Below, piece after piece: positions 22,059 to 33,345 of a stretch of DNA of 64,000 nt (position 1 is its first letter; the number at the start of each line of letters is the position of its first letter). The DNA is taken from assembly GCF_031755915.1 (NCBI RefSeq), contig NC_083389.1, forward strand, positions 1,488,001 through 1,552,000, read 5' to 3'. A program made the translations under genes and the position numbers. The DNA comes from Ziziphus jujuba (taxonomy: Eukaryota > Streptophyta > Magnoliopsida > Rosales > Rhamnaceae). Below the pieces are notes generated by a model that saw nothing but the letters and a program-made list of their open reading frames with translations, was not told where the DNA came from and made no database searches.

Positions 22059-24480
22059 CTATCTCTTGTAGCAAGTATGATATCCAAGCGAGTTTAGCTG
22101 CAGCTGAAGCCATTGCATCCCAAAGGTGCCTATACTAACAACCTACCATCCTACAAATAAGGAAAAGGTAACTAATGCTCACCTCATGCTTACCTCGTAA
22201 AATACCTGTCTACTACCTCTCACCTTTGCTCCAATAGGATGGTTAATTAGTATCTGCGGGCTAATTGATGATAACAATAATACATAACACTAGTATTATA
22301 TGGTGCATCTTAAAATCACCTAAATCTGCTAATAATCATAAAATATTACTTCCAACCAAACTGCCAAGACCCTCATAAGATTATCTATCAAAACTTTAGG
22401 ATGGCATTGATTAAAAGAAACCCCACTAAAAATTTTATAGAAAATCCAGCAGCATTTCCCTTGTAAATTAGACTCTCCTAAATGTTTCCTCCCTGCCTTG
22501 CTACAAATTTTCACAAATTTGTAGGACTACGATAACAATAGCATAGGAATACAAATATAAGAAATAAATAATAAACCAAAAATATATGTAAATAGAAATA
22601 TAATAATATCACATTTTTTTACAACATTTCATGAATATACCAATCACATATATGTAAATAGAAATATAATAATAATAATAATAATGATGAGAGATAAAGA
22701 TAACTTGGATCCCAGACCCTAAATCATATAGTCTACCGAACTATATCCATATAAATTCTATAGTTAGTAACCGATAAATTGTGAGACAATTTGTAATAAA
22801 CTAAATTACATTTAAGATGCATATATGGAAACAATACTTTAGATTGAACAATTGAGGTATTACGCTAACTCTGATAACATCATGACTAACCATAACCTAC
22901 GTAAATATTTATATACATTTTCTTTATATATATATATATATATGCACACAGTCCCTTGAAGAATTTGTATGAACCCATCTTATCTGGCATCTAAATTGGA
23001 GTTTTTCTTGCATTTGGTATTCTAATGAAATTAGACCTTCAACTAGTTTTCCATGACCATTAGAAGCTTATAGGCATCACAAAATCCAACTAATTTTGTA
23101 TTCTTGATCAAATTTTACGAGGTATTATCCTAAAGTTTCCCCATTTTGGTTTAAACTCAATACTCAACCAAAATTTTAAAAAATTTACACAAATTGAAGC
23201 TAAAGGAATGGGTATTTCATTTGTGAATTTACCTAGCCCATAGATAGTTTGTGGTGAATGGATTCCTCACTTAAAAGTCATCGCCAAAGTGGGTTTCACT
23301 CTACCAGTCATATATGCTTGATTTGAGCTAAAAGGAGGTTAGAATCATGTTCAAGAAGTTTGAAAATTGTGGAAAAGAGTATCCCCTCGACCTAGAAGTG
23401 GTCTGAATCCCGCAATTGGATCAAAACATGGTTGTTGAAGTTGGACGTTAATTTCGGTGCATTGATGAGCCTCCCAGCGTGAGATTTGGTGGAGAGGCTA
23501 GGTTTCATGAAGGCAACAAGGTGGTGCAAGCAATGAGGTGGTAAATGTGGCCGACAGTAGGTTATTTCCTTGGTCAAAAAAATGGTCTTATCTGACACCA
23601 TTCTTCCTCCATTTCTTTTCTCAGGCCAAATTGGGATTTAACTCGATCAGTAGGGAGTTGTTCAAACAACATGGGGTGTTATTTGAACAACACTAGTTAT
23701 AGAAAACCTAAATGTGACACTTGTCAGGGTGTAGTTTCAACAACCTGGCTAGTCAATCACTGAAATTTTGACACATGGCATGGTTAGAAGACATTTTTAA
23801 TTTATCGTTTTGGCTTTTCTGAAGAAAACGCTACCTGTGGGACCAATACGGCTAAAACAAATCATGAAACTTTACAGGCATATAACTTATTATCCATAAC
23901 TCCAAATAAGGCGTGTTGCTTGTCTATGAATGCTAGAACCCCTTCCATAATTCCTTACTAGAACCCTAGGGTGGCCTCAACTTGTGAAAACACCATAAAC
24001 AATTCTACAGAAAATTCAGTAGCATCTTCCCTGAGATATGGATTTTCCTAAAATTTTCTCTACACAAAAAACACACTTCTAAGTATACATTTACCTTATT
24101 CCTTCCATTTACTACAATTTTCCATAAATTTTAGTACTCCGATAAATGGTAAACAACAAAATAAATAAATAAATACAGTACCCTTGGTCTATAATTGCCA
24201 TCTGAGTATTCTAAGAATATTAGAAATATAAATATGACAAATAAAAGGAAACTAATACTAATAAATTAATAACAGTATGAGAGATAGGAAAGACTGCATG
24301 ATACAACCGAAAGAGCATCGCAGTCGAATGGGTTGCGCAGCTCGTACAGTCGATCCACTATCTACCTAGACCTAGGAGAACATGTTTCTAAAATAAAGAA
24401 AACAAATGAGATCCTAATTATCCAAGTAAATGGTATCATTCTAATATTAATAGTATAAATAATAGGAATATATAAGCACT
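22059..24480. repeat. Right arm, segment 2b of the inverted structure
   Basis: This is the reverse complement of 1805-4275. It begins inside the copia RNase H ('ctatctcttgtagcaagtatg' complements the sequence near 4260) and continues through the two degenerate chromovirus-like LTR units. It ends near 24480, where matching to the left arm is lost. The minus-strand frames at 22329-22514 and 23392-23601 mirror plus-strand frames on the left and are not genes. Confidence 0.75.
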
Positions 24481-24959
24481 TAACTTTTGCGCATTTGAAT
24501 TGATACATTTCGAGTGGATACTTAAATACTTCGGGTGTTTCAAAATATGGTTGACCTCATTGCTTGATGATGATCTATGGGAGGGCATGTTGATCAAACA
24601 GGTCCGTAAATCTACATCAAAAGAATAAGAACAAAAAATAAATTAAAACAATAATAAAAATAACAAATTCATAAATTAAATAAGCATAACTAAATTTTGC
24701 ACAAATTAATTGACAACAATAATAAAAAATTAATTAAGCAAATTAAGCATTTGTGAATGTACACATAATTAACAAAAAAATATAATAACAATGGAAAACA
24801 TATAATGACAATGGAACAAAAAATCAAATAAAAAATAATAACAAATATAATTATTTAAACGTAAGTTAATGAATCTAATTACAAATTTGTTTAGCTTATG
24901 GTATGTTTTTTATCCACACCCTTCGCAATCATTACGAACATAGCCATTATCACATTCTT
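24481..24959. other. AT-rich sequence between inverted arm and CACTA remnant
   Basis: No feature was recognised. It may be the 3' non-coding part of the CACTA remnant, which is on the minus strand. Confidence 0.4.
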
Positions 24960-26447
24960 CCTCATTATCACTTTCAACCACACTTACCAACTGAAAGACA
25001 AATGGTTGTGAACCATCGTAAAATCTCTAAGAACATCTTTTGCAACTAATTCATCGTCAACAAAAGTACCATGTTGTAGTGGAGTTAGAACTACAGACCA
25101 TCTAGAATCAAGTTGATTCTCAACATAAACTACTTGTTGAACTCGTGAAGCCATAATGAATGAGTCAGATTTATATCCAATTTTATTTAAGTTAATACAT
25201 GTAAAACCCATCCCATCAACTTTCACACGACGACTGTCAAGCAAATCACACTTGAATACAAGAATTTGAAACACAGTGTAATTGACATCCTAGATTTCTC
25301 TTATTGCCCCATAGTATGCCATCTCAGCTAAAATAAGGTTATTGTCCTTAGCACTGGCAAAATGCTCACCTTTAGCAACTACTTTTACCCCATAATTCTA
25401 GGTGAGCCGCTTATTATCCCTATCCAAAGTGTTGAATCGAACTACTTTAATCTCATATCCTTCATGTTTCATTACCAACCATTGCGAACCATGTACATTC
25501 TATCTTAATGTTTCGAAAACTATATGATTTGGTTGACTTTGTATTTGTTCAATCTAGTAAATGGAAATAAAATTACACATTATTTACTCACTAAACCTAA
25601 AGTTGAAACCTTGATATTAATAGTGTATTTTGAATGTACCTTATCATGTAACCAATACATAAATGTACGTTTGTGTTCATCTTGAAACCATTTTGCTTTT
25701 TTTCCTCGATTTCTTTTCTTAACATTAAGGGTTCCAAATGAATTCTGAAACAAAGAAAAGTTTTCTTATTTAATAAATATATTCAAAATAATTACTAATT
25801 TATACTTTCAAATGGATATATGTATCTCATGTACGGTTCCACCTCCTGTACATTCGATAGTATACATATATGGACTTACTCCTAAAGTTGTTGATAAATT
25901 GATTGGGTCTTTCCACCCTTAACGAGGGCACCAACATCATCCTCATCATTTAGTTTTTGGTACCTACTAATGAGGCTTCCAATTACATCTAACTATCTTT
26001 GATATTCACTACAAAACTCAATCACTTCTTCACAAATATAGCTCTCAGCAATATAACTTTCTGGGCCATTTTTGTTCGGAACATAACCTTTCAATACTTT
26101 CATATACCTCTCAAATGGGTACATTCACCTGAAATGTATTGGTCCACACAATCTAACCTCTCATACTAAATGAAAGTTAGATGAACCATTATATCAAAAA
26201 ATGATGGTGGGAAGAATTTCTCTAGCCGGCACAAAGCTGTACCAATATCATTTTGGATTATGTCCAATTCAGCAAGAATGATGGACTTCTTACAAATGGC
26301 ATTAAAGCAAAAACAAAGTTTTGCAATTGTATGTCTCACATTTTTAGGAAGGATTGAGCAAATTACAAGAGGCAAGAGTTGCTGCATCAATGTATGACAA
26401 TCATGAGATTTCAATCCTACCAATTTTAACTCCTCCATGGAAACCAT
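24960..26447 (-). pseudogene. CACTA-like transposon remnant with DUF4218 and DUF4216 regions
   Basis: Minus-strand frames resemble the two domains normally found at the C-terminal side of plant TNP2-type CACTA transposases. At 26447-26166 'LKSHDCHTLMQQLLP' and 'LEKFFPPSFFDIMVHL' match the DUF4218 pattern, continuing near 26130-26030 ('YMKVLKGYV'). At 25500-24984 'VHGSQWLVMKHEGYEIKV', 'DLLDSRRVKVD', 'KSDSFIMASRVQQVVYVEN' and 'RWSVVL' match DUF4216. Frames are broken by stops and indels. The catalytic transposase domain and the CACTA terminal inverted repeats are not seen, so this is a non-functional 3' portion. Confidence 0.7.
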
Positions 26448-27081
26448 TACATCTCAAATTTCCCATGCATATTATAACAACTATTGCTTTAATATAATAT
26501 TATAAACATATAATAAAAATATACAAAATGAATATTTTTATCTAATTCAGACTCATATAATAATTCAATTTCATATTAGCAGCCAATAAAATAAAATTAA
26601 GGATACATTTTTCAACGACGCCAAATTTGACACAATCCTAATAACCAAACCCAAACACAACTTGAGGTCAAGTCGATCACCCAATGGAGCAAACTTCAGT
26701 CACTGTGCTAACCCAAACCACTACACAAAGAGTGACCAAAATCAAAATGAAAACCCAACCCCATTGCAAAATCAAGAACAAAACTCTAATTCTAAGTAAA
26801 ATCGTGACAAAAAACCCAATCCCAAGCAAAATCATAAACAAAATATCAACCCAAACAAGATTGAGAAAAATATCCAATTAAATTTGAAAAAAAAACCCAG
26901 GAACTAAGTTTTTTCCACCTTCAACTTGTGCAACACAGCAATACAGCAAGTAGTAACCTAGCAATCCAGCAAAAATAGCAACCCAGCAAACCAACAACAA
27001 ACACACCAAGAAACCCAGAAATGATAGTAACCCACCAACCCAATAACCCAACAACAAACCCAGCAGTGACAGTTCACCAGT
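26448..27081. other. Unassigned sequence upstream of element D
   Basis: This is AT- and A/C-rich, with many 'cccaa'/'aaaccca' repeats at 26640-27060. The overlapping short frames on both strands here are accidental. It may be CACTA-internal or host sequence. Confidence 0.4.
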
Positions 27082-28249
27082 TGATATGAACCTAGGTCGA
27101 CTTGCTCTTAAACCCGGATTCTATTAGCCCAGATCAAAATTAAGTTCAGATTCTAATGGCCACCTTGACCCTTAATCAATCTGTGATTAAAAACCTTGAT
27201 ATATGTCGAAGATACCACAATAGGTTCTGGATTGTCCTCTTGATAAGTCAAACTAAAACACTCGCTCTTTATTCCATGTTTTAGGTGTTATAAAGAGAGT
27301 AAAGAGAAATCTTTTTCACAGTAATTTTTCTAAATGAATAATGTAGTTTCATTTATTGAGAAATAAGGCTTCAAATAGGCTAGAGCGACAAAATCAAAAC
27401 CCTAAAACAATAGGTAAAAAACGGCCAATAAAACTAAACAAAAGGTGTGGCTGAATTTTATATGTCTTTTCTAATCTAGTTTGTATTAATTAATTTACAA
27501 CCACAGATATTAAAATTCAACCTTGCTAAATTAATTTGTCTAGCAAATAATTAAATAAAAACAAAAAATAAAGACTATTTTCTAAAACAAAAGTCAAATT
27601 TCATATTTGGAAAATAGTTTATTAAATTTCCAAATAAGCTATACTTGTCCAATCTCCTGCTAATTTAGGCTCCAAATCTGATTTGACTAGTTTTTCAAAT
27701 AAGCTGTAGTGGTCTAATCTCCAAATAATTTAGGATCCAAATTTAATTCAACATGCCATGTAGGATGTCTAGTACGATTAGAACTGGTCCCCACGTGTTG
27801 GCATTGATTGAAATTATCAAAGCTAGCTTGGAATGCAAGTGAGCTCCTTCCCAATGCCAAACTAGCTAAATCCAGCTAATGTGGAAACTTAGATGCTAAT
27901 GACATACTTGGGCGCCCTTGCTCTACCCTGATATGATTTCATGGGCTCTTAGTGAGCTCAAACACATTCATAGGCTAACAAACTCGCCCCTTATTGCTCA
28001 GAGTCCTCAAATGCAGTAAAACAACTTCCCGGGTCCATTTCTGCCTTCACAACTTGGATGCTCAGAAAGATCTTAGAATCTTTTGATACTAATATGACCT
28101 CTTGAGATTTAATTACATTTTGTATGAAGCTAAAAAATTTGTCCTTAAATCTCTTAGCTTGAGCCCTAGCAATTGGCTTGGTCTTCAGTTGCACAGGATC
28201 AGCACCCCAGCAAATAGTTGATTGTACGGGTATGGACGAGTTCTCATCA
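27082..28249 (-). repeat. 3' LTR of element D
   Basis: Minus-strand LTR running from TGATGAGAAC... at 28249 to ...TTCATATCA at 27082, about 1.17 kb. A polypurine tract (complement of 'ttctctcctcttgaaaa', 28250-28266) lies just outside. The first part of the LTR is coding-like and carries the decayed integrase tail (frame 28194-27991 with 'KPIARAQAKRFKDKF'). Confidence 0.8.
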
Positions 28250-31200
28250 TTCTCTCCTCTTGAAAATGATTTGCATTCAAATCGAAATCATCACCTGTAG
28301 AAAAAGAAGATAAATTAGAAACATTAAAAGTAGCACTCACGTTATACTCATCTGGCAAATCATGCTTGTAGACATTTTCATTGACCCTCCCCAAAACTTG
28401 GAAAGGTCCATCTCCTTGAGGCAAAAGCTTTGACTTGTGTTGTTCAAGAAACCTCTTGTTTCTCAAGTACAACCAAACCCAATCTCATGGTTCGAACACT
28501 ACCTTAATCCGACCTTGATTAGCAGCTTTAGCATACTGTTTAGTCCTCCTGTCAATGTTTTCTCTGGTCTTTTCATGAATCTGCTTAACAAACTCAGCTT
28601 TCTATTTACCATCTAGATTAGCATGTTCACTTAAAGGCAAATGTGTTAAATCTAATGGAGTTACAGGATTAAAACCATAAAAAATTTTGAATGGTGAATA
28701 TTTAGTAGCAGAATGTAGGGTTCTATTATAAGCAAACTTAACATGCGGCAAACATTCTTCCCAAGTTCTCAAATTTCTACTAATTAATGCTCTCAACAAT
28801 TCAGACAAAATTCTATTCACTACTTCATTTTATCCATGAATCTATGAATAAAAAGTAGTGAAAAATAAAATTTTTAGTACCTAAATTAGCCCACAATGTT
28901 TTTCAAAAATAACTTAAGAACTTAGCATCCCTATCTGAAACAATAGTCCTAGGTATGCCATGAAGTCTCACCACTTTCTTAAAGAACAAATTATCTACAT
29001 AAGATGCATCATCAATCCTATTACATGCTATGAAATGTGTCATCTTAGAAAATCATCAACAACCACAAAAATAGAGTCCTTACCCATCTTTAACCTAGGT
29101 AACCCCAATACAAAATCCATAGATAAATACACCCAAGGATAAGGAGGAATAGGTAATGGCATATACAAACCATGTGGTTTTAGCTTATATTTTGACTTTC
29201 TACACCTGATATACCTCTCACAAATCCTCTTTACATCTCTCCTCATGTTTGCCCAATAAAAGTATTATTGTAATATGGACAAAGTTTTTGCTACATCAAA
29301 GTGTCCTCTTAAACCCCCACCGTGACCTTCCTTAACAAGTAATTCCCTAATGCTACAATTTCTATATATTTCACGGAAGTCAATATCATGCTCACAAATT
29401 TCCTTACTTGTTCAAAACCAAAAAATTTAGCATCTAAGGTTGAAAATAAAACATACTTTGCGATAAAGCATCGACTACCATATTTTCTTTAACTTTCTTG
29501 TAGCGTATGACATGAGAAAAAGTCTCAATGGATTCTATGCCACCGGTTAAGCTTCTTTTGGCCTTTAATATGCTTCAAAGATTCATGGTCTATGTTAATC
29601 CCAAATTTCTTTGGCATTAAGTAATGTTACCATGTCTCCAAAGCTCAAACTAAAGCATACATCTCTTTGTCATAAGTTGGATAATTCAATGCTGTCCCAT
29701 TCAACTTCTTACTAAAGTATGCTATAGGTCTTTCTTCCTGCATCAACACCGCTCCAATACCTACACTTGAAGTATACATTCAATCTCAAAAGTCTTAGAA
29801 AAATTAGGTAAAACCAATAGAGGAGCATTAGTTAATTTTTCTTTCAACAAGTTAAAAGACTTTTCTTGTGCGTTTTCTTATTGGAATCCCACATTGTTCT
29901 TTATTATTTTGGTTAATTGTGCTACAATAGTACTAAAGTCCTCGACAAATCTCCTATAAAAACTAGCCAAACCATGAAAACTTCTTACTAGGTAATAGTA
30001 ATAGGTTTCGGCCAATCTTGGATTGCTTTGACCTTGGATTGGTCAACCTTGATTCCTACAACACTCACAACAAATCTTAGACACACAAGCTCATCTTTAA
30101 AAAAATCACATTTTTTGGGATTAGCAAACAATCCTTTTTTCCTAAGTACTTCTAAAACTAATCTAAGGTGTTTTACATATTATCTAAATTTCTACTATAT
30201 ACAAGAATATCATCAAAAATAAAAACCATAAATTTTCCAATGACTTGGCACATAACATGGTTCATAAATCTCATGAAAGTACTAGGTGCATTAGTTAATC
30301 CAAAAGGCATTACTAACCACTCATACAAACCATGTTTTATCTTAAATGCAATCTTTCACTCATCTCCTTTGTACATTCTTATTTAATGATACTCATTCCT
30401 AAGGTCAATCTTTGAAAACATGCATGCACCATATAATTCATGAAGTATATCATCTAATCTAGGAATAAGATGCCTATACTTGATAGTTGTGTTTTTAATG
30501 GCCCTACAATCTATAAACATTCTCTAAGATCCATCTTTCTTAGTCACTAACAATCAAGGTATAGCACATTAACTCATGCTTGCTCTAATGTAACCTTTGT
30601 TTAGCAATTCACTTACCTGGCATTGAAACTCCTTTATCTCATTGGGATTACTTTTGTATACAGGCCTATTAGGAATTGTGGCTTCGAGGATGAAATCTAT
30701 TTGGTGTTCAATTCCTTGAATAGGTAGTAAACCATTAGGAATCTTCTCTAGAAAAATGTCATCAAACTCTTGCAAAAGAGAAGAAATAAATCTCGACAAT
30801 GCAGGCTCTTCAAGATTATCTATATGATTTAAAAATGCATCTTTATATATCATGACCAGCATAGGTTTCTTATTTAAAAATTCCTTTTTAACTTCACCTT
30901 GACAAAGATAAAAGTTGATATTTTTCTTCTCTTCCTTTTTCTTCTCACTCTCAGGTTTAGAAAGCTTACCTAAGTGATGCGGCTCGTCCTTGCCCTCTTA
31001 TTTGCTTGTTGAAGCTGTGGGTGGCATGATGGTCTTCTCCCTTTGCCATTTAGCCTCCCTTCTTTGTTGCATTTTCATTTGATTTCTAAACACCTCCCTT
31101 GGTATCAACGGCTTAAGCTTAAATTTCTTACTTTTAAATCAGAACGCAATGGAATTTTCTCGATTAAAATGTATGGTATTCTTGTCAAATTGCCACAATC

Positions 31201-31530
31201 TTCCCAATAAAATATATCCTACATACATAGGTACAACATCACACAAAACCACATCCACATAGTTATCAATACTAAACTTTATCTTGGCTGTTTATTTACC
31301 ATCTCTCCACTATCATTAAGCCATTGAAGTCTATATAGTTCTGGATGTTTGATTGTTGTTAACCCTAATTTCTCCACCACAACAGTGCTAATAACATTGG
31401 CACTACTCCTATTGTCTATAATCATACTACAAATATTACCTTGGATGTCACATCGAGTGTAGAAAATATTTTCCCTTTGCACTTGCTCTTCATCCTTATA
31501 CACGGTCAAGACTCTACGTGCCAACAAACT
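28185..31530 (-). pseudogene. Protease-RT-RNase H-integrase remnant of element D
   Basis: In minus-strand order: protease at 31527-31279 with active-site region 'IIDNRSSANVIS' (DNR in place of the DNG of element A); the linker and start of reverse transcriptase at 30862-30569 ('NRPVYKSNPNEIKEF'); RT with a recognisable '[10 protein letters not shown]' catalytic segment near 30235-30180; RNase H with 'KEMYALV' near 29690-29650; integrase zinc region and core at 29246-29040 ('MDFVLGLP', '[10 protein letters not shown]'); later core at 28820-28602 ('[16 protein letters not shown]'); C-terminal region at 28472-28185 ('DGPFQVLGRVNEN'). Stops and frameshifts separate these pieces, so no functional polyprotein is possible. 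The integrase is closest to that of element E. Confidence 0.85.
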
Positions 31531-31639
31531 TCACTCAACCTTTGAAGCCTTCTGAGTCACAGGTTCATCATGCTCTTCTTCTTTAAATTCTTCCTCATCA
31601 TGCTCAATCTTAGCTTCTAACTTCTCACTGTTTGATTTT

Positions 31640-31926
31640 AGCTCTCCATTTATCCTTCAGTACCATAACTCTTCTATTTGGACATTGGTTGGCAATATGT
31701 CCACGGCCCTGACATTTAAAACACACACTATCATGAGCTCTAGATGGTTTAGGATCATCCTTACCCTTTGGTTTTGGTGCTTGTACAGGTTCGGCCTAGT
31801 TGTGTCTCCTTGGCCGAATGGCACTTCTTTCCTCTTGCTTCAGCTTGGGTCTTGGCTCGAATGCGGGATTGCTTTTTCAACTAGTTGAACCAATCCTCCA
31901 ACTACTTGAAGCTCCTCCATGCTATG
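31640..31926 (-). pseudogene. Gag C-terminal remnant of element D
   Basis: The minus strand encodes a zinc-knuckle segment like that of element A ('CFKCQGRGHIANQC', about 31725-31684), preceded by a basic, proline-rich linker with an in-frame stop. It ends at the junction with plastid rpl2-intron sequence. Confidence 0.75.
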
Positions 31927-32319
31927 TGTTACATCGATACTTCCACATATTACGGGTAACATAGGAGACGTCTCTCTTTTTCCCCCCCTGGAATACTTAG
32001 AATTACCACTGCTTAGCTTTCAATTCGCCTCTGACCATCAAATGAAATGTGAATAACCCATCCTCCTCTCTTTGAAACAAGAGGCACTTCTGGTTCTGTC
32101 GGTGCTTGAAATAATTTTGTCTTCTCCATCTTACTATATCTCTATAGTCAATAATTTTATATGAGGAACTACTGAACTTAATCACTTGGTTCTATTACTC
32201 TTTAGTTTTCTATTGAGGTCTATCCTGTAGAGGTACTCAAATTGGATCAGCGATTGATTTCTAGGTTTCCTCGTAAACCTAATTGGTTACTTCAATTATG
32301 TAAATCAATAGTTCAAACC
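31927..32319 (-). pseudogene. rpl2: rpl2 group II intron, 5' part
   Basis: On the minus strand the sequence just after rpl2 exon 1 begins with GTACGGTTTGAACTATTG, near the usual plastid rpl2 intron start (GTGCGGTTTG...), and continues through the characteristic 'gagaggaggatgggttattc' region. It is cut off at about 31927 ('tgttacatcgatacttcc'), where element D begins. The rest of the intron and exon 2 are absent. Confidence 0.85.
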
Positions 32320-32715
32320 GTACTCAAAGGTAGGGCATTTCCCATTTTTATAGGAACTTATGTACCAGAAACAATGGTATCTCCATTTACAGCCCCTCTG
32401 GGATATAAAATATATCTTTTCTCACCATCCCCATAGTGTATGAGACAAATGTATGCATTTCGATTAGGATCATACTCTAGAGCTACGATTCTACCATATA
32501 TGTCTTTTCCATTCCGTCGAATATCGATTTTACGGTATAGATGCTTATGACCTCCCCCCTCTATGCCATGCGGTAATGATTCCTCTGGGATTATGACCTT
32601 TACCACAATGATGCTGCCCATAGATCAAATTATTTCATGGATTGGATTTCACTTGACTGTCTACGGCTCCTTTATGTGTGCTCGGGGTATAAGTTTTGTA
32701 TAAATGTATTGCCAT
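32320..32715 (-). pseudogene. rpl2: rpl2 exon 1 (plastid ribosomal protein L2), decayed
   Basis: Ribosomal protein L2 is a core large-subunit protein near the peptidyl transferase centre. From ATG at 32715 the minus strand reads [12 protein letters not shown], the usual plastid L2 start, then meets an in-frame TGA (arginine codon CGA to TGA) followed by '[13 protein letters not shown]'. A later frame (32621-32358) gives '[13 protein letters not shown]', '[20 protein letters not shown]' and 'GDTIVSGT', so the exon has at least one frameshift and one nonsense codon. It lies upstream of rpl23 as in plastomes. Not functional. Confidence 0.92.
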
Positions 32716-32733
32716 GCTATTATGTATTTTGAT

Positions 32734-33014
32734 TTAAGTTCGTTTCTTTCTAACCGGTGGAATAGAATAATCTAGTTGAAGTGTAATGATCATACATCTA
32801 TAATACGTTGTATGTCCCATAATAGGTCCATTCTTCTACCCTTTCCCAGGAGTGGATAACTATTCATAGCTATTACCTTGACACTAAAGAAGAGTTCGAC
32901 CCAATGCGTTATTTTTGTCCTAGTTGATCGTGATTCGAAATTAGAAGTATATTCATTTTTCAACAATAATTGAATACTTTGGTCGGTAAATACTGCATAT
33001 TTGATTCCATCCAT
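32734..33014 (-). pseudogene. rpl23: rpl23 (plastid ribosomal protein L23), frameshifted
   Basis: The minus strand starts [17 protein letters not shown], close to plastid L23, and continues '[19 protein letters not shown]' and 'GKGRRM'. After GRRM a deletion shifts the frame. The normal C-terminus is still recognisable in another frame, ending at a TAA at 32734-32736. Full plastid L23 is about 93 residues and this region spans about that. It sits between rpl2 and trnI-CAU, the usual order. L23 forms part of the peptide exit tunnel rim; this copy cannot make it. Confidence 0.9.
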
Positions 33015-33183
33015 AAATCTATATTCTTCCCTATGAGTTCTAGTCTCAATAAGAATGCTAGTTCTTACTGCTCATATGTTATGATACAAATATACCACAC
33101 TAATTCGTTGTGTATGGATGATGAGATTCCATTGATACAGAGCCAATTCCAATAGACTTACTTTATTGGAGGTCCCATTGGCG

Positions 33184-33257
33184 TGCATCCAGTGGGAATT
33201 GAACCTACAAATTTACCAATTATAAGTTGGGCGCTTTAACCATTCAGCCATGGATGC
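33184..33257 (-). pseudogene. trnI-CAU: trnI-CAU (plastid), anticodon mutated
   Basis: 74 nt with the cloverleaf sequence of plastid trnI-CAU: GCATCCATGGCTGAATGG at the 5' end and CCCACTGGATGCA at the 3' end. Where the plastid gene reads CTCATAA in the anticodon loop, this copy reads CTTATAA, changing CAU to UAU, and the T arm also carries C-to-T type changes. Position between rpl23 and ycf2 is as in plastomes. A decayed nuclear copy. Confidence 0.9.
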
Positions 33258-33345
33258 TTAGCAGGGATCCCTGTACATGGTGAATAACCAAATACCAATT
33301 CAAATGAAATCTTTAGGATAAATCAATGCAATTTAGGAGGACTCA

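Larger units (their letters stand above)
27082..31926 (-). mobile_element. CRM-like chromovirus element D, 5' truncated and decayed
   Basis: On the minus strand the order is gag zinc knuckle (about 31725-31680), protease, reverse transcriptase, RNase H, integrase, polypurine tract and 3' LTR. The 5' LTR, primer site and gag N-terminal part are lost where plastid DNA begins at about 31927. The coding part carries many stops and frameshifts. No TSD can be tested because the 5' end is missing. Confidence 0.85.

Noticed and set aside
24960..26447. An expressed host gene with DUF4218/DUF4216 domains
   Set aside because: These domains in plants are mostly from CACTA transposons, and the frames here are broken by several stops.
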